From Isoetes taiwanensis (lineage: Eukaryota; Streptophyta; Lycopodiopsida; Isoetales; Isoetaceae): DNA of 64,000 bases. Below the pieces are notes generated by a model. That model ran no database searches. It was not told the DNA's origin and was given only the letters and a program-made list of their open reading frames with translations. The number at the start of each line of letters is the position of its first letter. Position 1 is the first letter of the stretch. The translations under genes were made by a program, and so were the position numbers. This document shows, piece after piece, positions 47,385 to 58,000 of the stretch. The DNA is taken from NCBI GenBank assembly GCA_021234155.1, contig JAJEKV010000478.1, positions 62,001-126,000 on the forward strand. Direction: 5' to 3'.

Positions 47385-48045
47385 GTGGTGTTTTCTGGAT
47401 AGCTAGGTGCACCTTTGCTAAACACACATGAGCCATGGCAACCGAATAACAGAATTTGATCTATTGGCCATCCCGAATGATCCCAAACAATTTTGCTACT
47501 GCAAAAGGTGCTCTTGACTTCTAATTGCCCACCGAGGAAGATAAATCCAAATCCCATTCCTCGGCCCTATTGCTTCACATTTTCAATCGGGCAGCCGAAC
47601 CATGTCCCAAGTGCAACCGATTAAAACTCCCACCTCCATAACACAAACCTTTCAATAACCTAGCAACACACTGTGGTTTACATTTCGAGGTGTATCCTAG
47701 TCGATTCACTGTGATTCTGCACAATGTCATCAACGTGAGAGGGAGGGTGTTGATGCCGTAAGATGGACCCTTAAAACCTTCCTGGGCAGCCAGCCCCAAA
47801 GGTCCTTCTCAAGGCCCCCGCCACGGGACGACCGCAACTCTCCCACTCCAAACGTGGTGGAATCGACCGCCAATGGACTCAAAATGTCGATTTTTCCCTG
47901 GGGATCAAGTTTCAGGGGCAGAAGACCACCTTCTCCAAGAAGCACCAAAGTAGTCATGTCCAACACGTCAGAAATAATTGGCCTAGGAGGTGGTCAGAGA
48001 ATACCGCTATGTAGAGGGTTCATATTTCTTTTCTGCCAAAATGAC
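47385..48045. repeat. Second long inverted repeat, right arm
   Basis: Partner of 46,655-47,310. The minus strand keeps a fairly open frame (47,966-47,730) with no known domain. Confidence 0.85.
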
Positions 48046-48669
48046 CATGTAACTTGGTCCTTAGGGTAATTTCTCCATTCCTCGACGATTATGGCGAAGT
48101 TTAATTCCATTCCGTAGCCTTTGTATGGCCCGAAGACAAAATACTTGGTTTTCTATGCGTCAACACGCAAAGACGCTTTCGGGTGGTTTGATAAGTTCTC
48201 CGACGGATCTTGATTTTTTTTGAGCCCGCCTCAAGGTGTTACTTGAGTGATGGCTTCAACGACGGATTGGAAATTGAGCTCCCTGAGGGGGGGGAATTGG
48301 CATTTGCCCTCCCAGAGGAGACACCGGGAGGAAAAGGTCGCCTTGGTCAACCTTTCTCGAGGTCCATCTCCCCGGGTCCGCCCTCCCCCTCCTGGTGAGA
48401 AAGCTACCGCAAAAGTCCCCGGGCCCGATTTGATTTGGGGAAGGGTGTCGGCCAGCTTTAAGTTCTCCAAGATCCCTCTATTCTATCCCTTGCCAAACTC
48501 CTCCACAAAAATTTCAAAGGTTATCATATTTTGCATAAAGTCCTAGTCATCATATCCATGTCACCATCATCTAGCCATGTCACCTAAAATTTGCCAATAT
48601 TACCTAATGAAAAGACCAAAGATGGACATCTTTCATTTTGGCCTAGTCAAAACTTGCCTCCGCTTGCTT

Positions 48670-51600
48670 GGCATGCCATGTCACCACTTGGGGTGCCTAG
48701 GTGGCATGCTTGAGCCTAGGTGGCATGCCCTGAGCCACCTTTGGCATGTTGGAGCCTAGATGGCATGTTAGAGCCCACGCAGGCATGTTGGAGCCACCTT
48801 GGCATGTTTGAGCCTAGGTGGCATGTTTGAGCCACCTTGGCATGTTGGAGCCCAGTGATGGCATTATGGAGTCCATGTGGCATGTTTGAGCCACCTTGGC
48901 ATGTTTGAGCCTAGGTGGCATGTTGGAGCCTGGGTGGCATGTTGGAGCCACCTTGGCATGTTGGACCTAAGTGAGCCTACATGGCATCTTTGAGCCTGGG
49001 TGGCATGTTTGAGCCACCTAGGAATGTTGAGTCTAGGTGGCATGTTGGAGCCCATGTGGCATATTTGAGCCACCTTGGCAAGTTGGACATAGGTGGCATG
49101 TTGAGCCCGTGGCATGTTTGAGCACGTTGGAGCCCTAGGTGGCATGTTTGAGCCATTTGTCATGTTGGAGCCTAGGTGGCATATTTGAGCCACCTTGGCA
49201 TGTTTGAGCCCAGGTGGCATGTTGGAGCCACCTTGGCATGTGGGAACCACCTTGGCATGTTTGAGCTTAGGTGGCATGTTTGAGCCACCTTGGATGTTGG
49301 GCCCACATGGCATGTTGGAGCCTATGTGGCATGTTTGGAGCCCATTGGCATGTTTGAGCCACCTTGGCATGTTTGAGCACGTTGGAGCCCAGGTGGCATG
49401 TTTGAGCCACCTTGGCATGTTGGAGCCACCTTGGCATGTTGGAGCCTAGGTGGCATATTGGAGACTTTCCGTGGCATGTTTGAGCCATCTTGGCATGTTA
49501 GAGCCTAGGTGGCATGTTGGAACCTGGCATTGGCATGCTTGAGCCACCTTGGCATGTTGGAGCCCACGTGGCATTTGAGCCACCTTGGCAAGTTGGGCAT
49601 AGGGTGGCATGCTAGGGCCAGCGTGGCATGTTTGAGCATGTTGGAGCCTAGTTGGCATGTTGGAGCCACCTTGGCATTTTTAGCCTAGGTGGCATGTTTG
49701 AGCCTCCTTGGCGCATTTGGGCCACGTGGCATTATGTAGTCCCATTGGCATGTTTGAGCCTAGGTGGCATGTTGGAACCCTAGGTGGCATGTTTGAGCCC
49801 ACCTTGGCATGTTTGAGCCACGGCATGTTTACCGACCCTAGGTGGCATGTTGGGCCCTGGGTGGCATGTTGGAGCCACCTTGGCATGTTTGAACCCTAGG
49901 TGGCATGTTTGAGCCACCTAGGAATGTTGAGCCTGGGTGGCATGTTGGAGCCCCGTGGCATATTTGAGCCACCTTGGCAAGGTTGGAGCATGGGTGGCAT
50001 GTTTGGCCCGTGGCATGTTTGAGCCATTTTGTCATGTTGGGCCCTGGGTGGCATGTTTGAGCCACCTTGGCATGTTTGAGCCTTAGGTGGCATGTTGGAG
50101 CCACCTTGGCATATGGGAGCCACCTTGGCATGTTGGAGCCACCTTGGCGTGGGGGAGCCACCTTGGCATGTTTGAGCCTAGGTGGCATGTTTTCCACCTT
50201 GGCATGTTGGAGCCCACATGGCATGTTGGAGCCTATGTGGCATGTTGGACTCCACGTGGCATGTTTGAGCCACCTTGGCATGTTTGAACACGTTGGGCCT
50301 AGGTGGCATGTTGGAGCCACCTTGGCATGTTTGAGCCTAGGTGGCATGTTGGAGCCCACGTGGCATGTTTGAGCCACCTTGGCAAGTTTGAGCCTAGGTG
50401 GCATGTTGGAGCCTCAGGTGCCATGTTTGAGCCACCTTGGCATGTTGGGCATAGGTGGCATGTTGGAACCAGCGTGGCATGTTTGAACGCGTTGGGGCCC
50501 TAGGTGGCATGTTTGAGCCATTTTGTCATGTTGGAGCCTGGGGTGGTGCCCGGTAACGTGGCATGTTGGGCGACCACCTTGGCATGTTGGAGCCTAGGTG
50601 GCATGTTGTAGCCCATGTGGCATGTTTGAGCCACCCTTGGCATGTTTGGAGCCTAGGTGGCATGTTTGAGCCACCTTGGCATGTTGGAGCCTAGGTGGCA
50701 TGTTGGAGCCCGCGTGGCATGTTTGAGCCACCTTGGCATGTTTGAGCCTAGGTGGCATGTTGGAGCCCGCGATGGGCATGTTTAGAGCCTAGGTGGCATG
50801 TTTGAGCCAACTTGGCATATTTAAGCCTAGGTGGCATGTTGTGAGCCACCTTGGCATGTGAGCCTAGGTGGCATGGGTGGAGCCCACTTGGCATGTTTGA
50901 GCCACCTTGGCATGTTGGAGCCTAGGTGGCATGTTGGAGCCTAGGTGGCATGTTTGAGCCCACCTTGGCATGTTTGAGCCACGGCATGTTTGAGCCTAGG
51001 TGGCATGTTGGGGCCTGGGTGGCATGTTTTGAGCCACCTTGGCATGTTTGAGCCTGGGTGGCATGTTGGAGCCACCTTGGCATGTTGGAGTCTAAGTGAG
51101 CTTTGCATGGCATGTTTTGAGCCTATGTGGCATGTTTGAGCCACCTAGGAATGTTGGAGCCTAAGTGACATGTTGGAGCCCGTAGCCACCTTGGCAAGTT
51201 GGAGCATAGGTGGCATGTTGGAGCTGCGTGGCATGTTTGAGCACGTTGGGCCTGGGTGGCATGTTTGAGCCATTTTGTCATGTTGGAGCCTAGGTGGCAT
51301 GTTGGAACCACCTTGGCATGTTTGAGCCTAGGTGGCATGTTAGAGCCACCTTGGCATGTTGAGCCCCGTGGCATGTTTGAGCCACCTTGGCATGTTGGAG
51401 CCTAGGTGGCATGTTGAAGCCCATGTGGCATGTTTGAGCCACCTTGTCATGTTGGAGCCTAGGTGGCGTGTTTGAGCCACCTTGGCATGTTGGAGCCTAG
51501 GTGACATGTTGGAGCCCCGTGGCATGTTTGAGCCACTTTTGGCGTTTGAGCCTAGGTGGCATGTTAGAGCACGGTGGCATCTTTGGGAGCCTAGGTGGCA

Positions 51601-51875
51601 TGTTTGAGCCAACTTGGCATATTTAAGCCTAGGTGACATGTTGTGAGCCACCTTGGCATGTTGGAGCCTAGGTGGCATGGTGGAGCCAACGTGGCATGTT
51701 TGAGCCACCTTGGCATGTTTGAGCCTAGGTGGCATGTTAGAGCCACGGTGGCATGTTGGAGCCTAGGTGGCTTGTTTGAGCCACCTTTGTGGCATGTTTG
51801 AGCCACCTTGTGTATGTTTGAGGCACCTTGGTGGCATGTTTGAGCCACCTTGGCATGTTTTGATTGGAACACGAG
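48670..51875. repeat. 19-bp minisatellite array
   Basis: About 3.2 kb made of roughly 165 units of GAGCC(TAGG/ACCT/CACG)TGGCATGTT(T/G). The four-base variable part alternates, most often TAGG then ACCT. Adjacent units form a dyad GGTGGC...GCCACC. Because 19 is not a multiple of three, frames cycle every 57 bp, and long open frames exist on both strands by chance of composition; they are not genes. Units differ by point changes and small gaps. Confidence 0.97.
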
Positions 51876-51917
51876 ATCATGTGCATATGCTCAAAAATGG
51901 ATTTGAGGCATAAAAAG

Positions 51918-52085
<168 letters not shown>

Positions 52086-52397
52086 CACTTTGGATCGATA
52101 GACTTGTTGGTCCCCATGGATGTTAAAGTTAAATTAGAGTTCAATTCAATTTTGGGATCTTCATAATGCCTTTGCATTCTAGTTTTCTATAAGCATGAGG
52201 GGTAGAGGGACAATAGATGAGATATTGCATTTTTACACATGGCATGTAATGACAACATATATGAATACTTTATGGGGTGTCATATATGGATGGAAGCAGT
52301 GCAATGATTGTATAATGATGCTTACAAAATTGGCTATAAAGAACCTTAAAATACCACACCCCTTTAGAGAACCATACATCCTTGGAAAAAAACCTCC

Positions 52398-52690
52398 TTA
52401 CACTTACTTATAAACCGCACCTCCTTAGAAACATCACCACCTCAAAAGAAAAAACCACAGTTACTTTAACAAAAAACATACCTCCTTAAAAACCACCGTC
52501 CTAAAAACAAAGACCATGACTCCTTAAAAAACTACACTTACTTATAAACCACACCTCAAAAACTTCACCTCCTTATAAACATCACTACCTCAAAAGAAAA
52601 AACCACAGTTTTTTTAACAAAAAACATACCTCCTTAAAAAACTACACGTCCTAAAAAAACAAAAACCACAACTCCTTAAAAAAATAACAG
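52398..52690. repeat. A/C-rich repeat, about 155 bp x 2, with internal CCTCCTTA units
   Basis: CACCTCAAAAGAAAAAACCACAGTT recurs at about 52,437 and 52,592, followed in both by AACAAAAAACATACCTCCTTA. Shorter units resembling ACCTCCTTAAAAAC fill the stretch. Noncoding. Confidence 0.85.
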
Positions 52691-53039
52691 TGGACGTTCC
52701 TTGTCCACTTAAAAAAACAACACAGATTAGTTAGTAAAACCATACCTCCACAGATCTACATGTAGAAATCTCACGAATAAAGGACATGTGGACCTAAGAA
52801 AACTATACTTTTCAACGATTGGACCAAAAGCGGGGGTGAGTGTGTATGTAACAAGAAGATTCTAATTTGGGAGTTTCCATTCCGGTCGATTATGACTTCC
52901 TCTAAGTAGGGTAATTTGGTAGGAGACATTCTGAGAATCTTAAAAGACATCTGGGGTGGTGGGGAAGTAAACTCACCATGGTGGTAGGATTCGGTAGCCA
53001 AGTCGGTGCTCTGTAGCACTCATGTTCTGTGACCTCCAC

Positions 53040-54381
53040 GCATACTTGCGCCAAAAAGTGTGGTTAAGGAGTTGGATGACACCATTCGCAATTTTGTTTG
53101 GGGAGGAAATGAGGAGGGGCTACTGATGGAAGGTCGCATGGTGGAAGTGTGTGCGTCCCCGGAAAGCGGAGGGATTAGGTATGCTTGATGTGCCATTGCA
53201 CCACGAAGGTGCCGGTGTCGAATTCATCGGCAGTTGTTCGTGAGCAACAACAATCGAGGCTTTGGCTTTATTAGCCACGATGCGCTTCTCCCACTCTATT
53301 GTGTTTAGGAAGCCGACAATTACGGCTCGATTGCCGTGGGATTACATTTTGAGGATTTGCGGCCATTCCCTCATGCTTCGACTTTTCTTAAGGATCTCAT
53401 GAAGGCTGGAAGGTGGTCAAGGTTCCTTTTCATTGGATCCTACTTGGTGTATGGTCGCCTCATAAGCCCTTTCTCTGGGTACCCTTGGATTACGCATCTC
53501 CCTTGGCCTCTTCCCTACATCCGGGAATTTTCTTCGTGGCCAGATGGATTCTTTGCAGGGGTAACATCCATCGAGCGGATCGTATTGGGAGGGTCATCGC
53601 CGTGGGAGTTTTTTAGGGAGCGATTTGGCCTTGGCGATTAGGACATCTGGACGTGGTCGTAAGTACTAATGCTATTCCATTGCGGTTGTCTTCTCAAGTC
53701 AATGGCGTTTGGAAGTCGCATAGTGCTTATGGGCTTCTAAGCAAAGGGACATGTTGCCGCCGGATAAGTGGTCATAAGCTTCCGGGAGTAAGTGGCCGCC
53801 ATGTGGAAGTGGGCATGGAATACATTGCCTCCTCCTAAAATCCGGTACCCTTTTTGGTAAGATCTTGCAGTAGCCTCGGGGTGAATGTCAGGAGTCCAGG
53901 TTCAAGCCTCAAGTAGCGGAAACATGCCCTTTATGTGGGGGCGCCGAGACCATTGAGCCTTTGCTTTGTCCTATACCTGCAATGCAGGTAGCAGCTTGGT
54001 CTGGGGTGAGCCCTCTTTGGGTCTTCCGCAATGCGGTCGAGAAGATTCTCTTGGGAGTCTTTCCTAGCGGTTGGCGATTGTATGTGGCAGCGTTCCATTT
54101 ATCTAGAGCTTGACTTACGTGGTTGATTTGAAAAAAGGCGGAGCCGAAGGTCTTTGAGAATGCAATGCTTAGCCCTTTTGGTTGGTTCAGATCTTGAGGC
54201 ATAAGTTGTGGCGAGCTTACCAAGTCTCAAGCTTGTCTAGCCCGATTAAGCGGGGAAATTTGAAATTACATTCCTACATTTGTGAATCATGATGGGCACT
54301 TCATTTCTTAGCACCACACTTATCATTGTACTTGATCGCATTCTAGTAGTTTAATATATTCCTATATTCTTCAAAAAAAAA
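53040..54381 (+). mobile_element. Decayed LINE (L1-type non-LTR retrotransposon), 3' end
   Basis: Frames that shift often give the 3' part of a plant L1-type ORF2: KELDDTIRNFVWGGNEEG, then a KVCVP.KA-GGLGMLDVP-like stretch, and near 53,815-53,960 a zf-RVT-like segment (WNTLPPPKIRYFFW pattern, then GN.PLCG..ETIE). The sequence ends with an A tract at 54,370-54,381, as expected for a LINE 3' end. The RT catalytic region is not present. Dead copy. Confidence 0.65.
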
Positions 54382-55393
54382 AAATTTGTTGACTACCCAT
54401 CACAAAACTAGACAACGTCAGCAAAACAACCTAATCAATTGTAGCTATCTCAAAAATACAACAATGTATACCAACTTCTATAAACTAGATCAAACATAGT
54501 TCCAGAGTCATTCAAATGTAAAGAAAAAGTCTAATGCTCTTTCTTTCTTAAGCATTGCACACACAAACTGATATAGATATGTAACATTCCACTACTTTGC
54601 CATTTCTTTTCTTGTTGAATGACACTAAGACATTGAAAGCATAAAAATTTGACCTTACAAAAATCCTTGCCAAAGCCATCTGCTGTGCTTTTTGCTAGTT
54701 TTCTATTTAACTTACACGTCTCTAAGTCTATGTGGAAAAAAAAATAGGAAAGTAGCATAAAAATTTTGAAAATTCCTAATGGCGACAAGTGTCCCACCTC
54801 GCCTGGTTTCCGCCGCACTATCGGAGATGGCTTAAAGTAGGCACTTCCTTAAGTGCTGCTGGGTCTAGTACAAAAAAGTAAGGTGAACGCGGTTGAATCG
54901 AGCAACATTTGCATTTTGCTCCACATCGCGTAATAAATTTGTCGTACCAAATTGCTTTTTGCAATTTTGCCGTATTGCTAGGACGCAGCCGCGGATTGAG
55001 ATCTGCTAAAATTCTTGCCAACGCCCGAGTCTCCACAGATGAAAAGCTTGGCTATGTTCGGAGACACCATCTCGTGCTTGTGAAGATCTGTTTTGGAGAA
55101 GATTCTATTGCGATCCAATAGATTGGCTTCGGCGGACAAGGCTGGGGTGCGGCTCCCACAACTTCACCGCCCCTTTTGCTCCCTCTGAATTTAGTGAAGT
55201 AGTGAAGATGAATAGCCATCGGGATCGGCCGGCCTGTAATTACACAACAATGAGGAAGAGTATTGAATGAAATACCTTCATCAAGTTGGGCAATTCCCAT
55301 TTAAGCTACACGACAAATGAACTGGTAAACCTTACTGTGTGATCAAGATGATCTCTTTCGTCAGTTTTAACATTTGCATTTTGCTCCACGAAA
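54382..55393. other. No recognised gene
   Basis: AT-rich, with short open frames only. GCATTTTGCTCCAC occurs at about 54,911 and 55,377. Confidence 0.3.
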
Positions 55394-55573
55394 TGTTAGG
55401 GCAGGCCACATTTCTCCATATTATCACCCGTGACGCGTGAAATGTAGGCTGCCCTAACAAGGGAATGTTATTTGGTGGCCATTACGAGTCGTCGGCCACT
55501 AGCTCGCCCTAACGGGCTCGTCAGGGCTTTACCCCGTGTAATGGCCAACCAGCGAACATTACCTCTAACAAAA
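55394..55573. mobile_element. Hairpin-rich MITE-like element
   Basis: 55,394-55,459 is a near-perfect palindrome: TGTTAGGGCAGGCCACATTTC pairs with GAAATGTAGGCTGCCCTAACA around a 24-bp centre. The adjacent 55,467-55,573 also folds back (TGGTGGCCATTAC with GTAATGGCCAACCA) and ends CTAACA. No transposase. Could be one compound or two nested non-autonomous elements. Confidence 0.45.
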
Positions 55574-55681
55574 GAATTTATATGGTAAAGATCCCGAAGT
55601 TTTTTGAATTGCCAGAATGATCAGGAGGCGAGGCGGTAGAGTCTTTTGTTGCAAATCCGGAGCTTCTGAGTATCTAAAAAA

Positions 55682-56072
55682 TAGGGAGAAGCTCGTTGGC
55701 TCAATTCCAGAGCAAATTGGAAAATTTCTAACCTAAACAACCTCGATCTAAGTAGAAATGAGCTCACGGCAAATATCCTTTGCAGATCTCTTCATGCCAG
55801 AGTCTGGTAAGTTTAAATCTTCACATCAACAAATTGGTGGAAGAAATTCTTGTCCAATTGGTCAGTATGCAAAGTTTAGAGTTCTAGACTGTCCGATAAT
55901 TTGCTTACGGGATCAATTCCTGTACATCTAAAAAAGATTGAATTTTTGAAATATTTAAATTTCTCTAACAATTTGCTCTCTGGGCCAGTGCCCACCATAA
56001 GATCATTTGTAATTTTAAATTTAAGCTCTGTTGCAGGAAATCCTGGTCTCTGTATTGTTATGAATTGGGATT
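55682..56072 (+). pseudogene. Leucine-rich repeat receptor fragment
   Basis: Shifting frames encode KLVGSIPEQIGKF, LNNLDLSRNELTANI, SLN-like stretch, then DNLLTGSIPVHLKKIEFLKY, FSNNLLSGPVPTI and SVAGNPGLCI. This is the end of the LRR ectodomain of plant receptor-like kinases or proteins, including the capping GNPGLC motif. The membrane span and kinase do not follow. Frame breaks make it a pseudogene fragment. Confidence 0.8.
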
Positions 56073-57145
56073 GAAATCAGTTCTTCATCGAAAAAAGTCC
56101 TGGTGCATTGGCTTGGATTTTTGACAAAAGCCCAATGCTTGCAAAGTTGCAAAGTAAGGAAGAATTGCGGTTTGCAAATGTGGGGACATGAAAGCCAACT
56201 CAAAGGGCTATTTAGAAAACTCTGCCTTGCAGGCTTTGCTCCCCATTTTTTTTTGGTGTAACTTATTTCTATGGTGACATGGCCATGCCAACATCCGCTT
56301 TTGTAACCACTGTATTATTTATTTCACTTTGCCTTTACCTAATGAAATTTCACCATTAATGTTGTGGCTCGAGTTCGACAATCTGTAAAGCCATAAATAG
56401 GTTACAGCCCCTAACATTTGCCATGGCAAAAAGTGCCGACCACAACATCACAATCCACACGTCTATTATTTCTTTGTTAGCATATAACTATTTAACGGGA
56501 GCATTTAATAAAGTTCTCCATTCTTTGCAATTATGACTTGGTTTGCTCTATACGCCATGGACCTAGTTGTTCAATGATATTCATGTATATACGTACTATA
56601 GAGCATGCAAAAATATGCATTATCATTTCCCGTGTACAACATCGTCCTTAATAATCTAGAAGATAATAATGATTGTAGAAACACAATTTCAAGGCTTGCA
56701 TATTCAAGAACATTTTTTGTACAATTGCGAATGGAGACAATTTGTGAGTACAAAATAATAGTTCTAAGAAAATGCTAGCTACATGAGCCACTAAAGGAAC
56801 TCATCTTAGCTGCCTTGAAAATTTCTTTCCGTGGATTTTATTTCTCAAGATACAAGGGAGACGATCCCGCGATAAATTTCTTGTAATATCTAATAGGCTT
56901 CAAAAAAGCAATTGGTCTATGATGTGCCTATGTTTCATATTACAGAACAACACAAATATAGAGGTGGTGAGTAATATGTGGACATACATGAAAAGCAAAG
57001 CTAAGGGCATCAGCACAACCCTTGGTGTTGAAATCAAGAATTTCCGATAGTCAAAAAATTTCTGGAAAAGTTTCCCGGTAAAAAATCACGGGATTCTTCC
57101 CAGTTTCCGGCAGAAAACTAAATCTTGCATGGATTCTTCACATTT
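56073..57145. other. Downstream flank of the ERF gene; no recognised gene
   Basis: AT-rich sequence without domains; may contain 3' regulatory sequence of the ERF gene. Confidence 0.3.
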
Positions 57146-57282
57146 TCCGGCGGTGGTGGTTTAGTGGTAAAGCCTTAGGTTGGGGTGACCTCAACAAGGT
57201 TCAAAACCCACTAGCTACCATTGGGTGGGAGACGTGGGTGGGTGCAAGTCCCACCACCTTGCCTTAAAAAAAATAAAAGGCT
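57146..57282 (+). mobile_element. tRNA-derived SINE-like element
   Basis: TTAGTGGTAAAGC fits an RNA polymerase III box A and GGTTCAAAACC fits box B, 40 bp apart; a GTGGGAG...GTGGGTGGGTGCAAGTCCC body follows, and the element ends with TTAAAAAAAATAAAA. It does not fold as a full tRNA, so it is a SINE rather than a tRNA gene. Confidence 0.65.
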
Positions 57283-57338
57283 TATAGAGTTTGTTGCTCA
57301 CTGATATCAGTATAGAGTTTGTTGCTCACTGATATCAG
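57283..57338. repeat. Perfect 28-bp tandem duplication over the ERF stop codon
   Basis: TATAGAGTTTGTTGCTCACT plus GATATCAG occurs twice with no difference (57,283-57,310 and 57,311-57,338). The ERF stop lies in the first unit. Without the duplication the frame would end TL-stop (TAA) one residue earlier. Confidence 0.95.
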
Positions 57339-58000
57339 TGGGTAGAGAAATTGGGACAACTGTAGGACTGCTTAATATTTCAACAATCCAATATTGGAGC
57401 CAAGAGTGAGAAGAATCGAGAGGCCACTCTTTTTTCGATTCAAAATTCAAACCCAATTTAACAGCCCTCTCTTTCAAACCTCGTCTGTCCCAAATCCGTC
57501 TTGCTGCATCTTCAATAACACCAAAGCCTTCACATTCTTCCGCTGATGCTTGAGATTCCAAATCTTGAGATTGTTCGCTTTCGAAATCTGGAGGTGCAGT
57601 AAGACTTGAGGCTGGGCTGGATTTTATTTCAGAATATGATCTGTCTGGAAAATTCAACCTGGCTTTTTTGCCCTTTATCCTAACCGCTGCAGCATCATAT
57701 GCTGTTGCAGCTTCGTGGGCTGTATCAAATGTTCCAAGCCACACCCTCTTTCTCTTCACCGGATCTCTGATTTCCGCTGCCCATTTGCCCCATCGCCTTT
57801 GCTTCACTCCCCTATACTTAATCTTCTTTCCTTTCGTTTCAAAACTTTCAAAGCCTGTCCATCCAAAACAAAATCAACTTCACTTATTAGTGCTATGCAT
57901 TCAATCAAAAATTCTTTCTCCTTTCTGCCATACAATTCTACAACTTACCTCGCATGGAATCGGAAAAAATGCCCCCTGCAAGTTCTAACGGATCTGCCAT
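57307..58000 (-). CDS. AP2/ERF-domain transcription factor, two exons
   Basis: Exon 1 is 57,949-58,000 (ATG GCA GAT ..., donor GAG^GTAAGT); exon 2 is 57,307-57,854 (acceptor ACAG^GC). The 94-bp intron interrupts a Gly codon and the join gives 199 residues in frame. The single AP2 domain covers about residues 30-87: [42 protein letters not shown]. Ala and Asp at the diagnostic positions (AAEIRD) place it in the ERF rather than the DREB subfamily. Such proteins bind GCC-box DNA in the nucleus; target and role here are unknown. The C-terminal part is acidic and Ser-rich and holds no clear EAR motif. All domain residues look intact, so it is probably functional. The exact ERF group is not settled. 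Confidence 0.92.

Noticed and set aside
48080-48290. Possible retrotransposon gag-like stretch (FYASTRKDAFGWFDKFSDGS)
   Set aside because: The pattern is faintly like LTR-retrotransposon gag (charged residues before WF), but too short and isolated, with no zinc knuckle, protease or LTR nearby.
48864-51872. Many long open frames on both strands (up to 188 codons)
   Set aside because: All consist of the 19-bp minisatellite translated; the frames exist because the unit has few stop codons in any frame.
48670-51875. Regularly spaced repeats resembling a CRISPR array
   Set aside because: Units are contiguous 19-mers without unique spacers, in a plant genome; this is a minisatellite.
57146-57282. 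Possible tRNA gene
   Set aside because: Boxes A and B are present, but no acceptor stem or anticodon arm folds, and an A-rich tail follows; a SINE explains it better.
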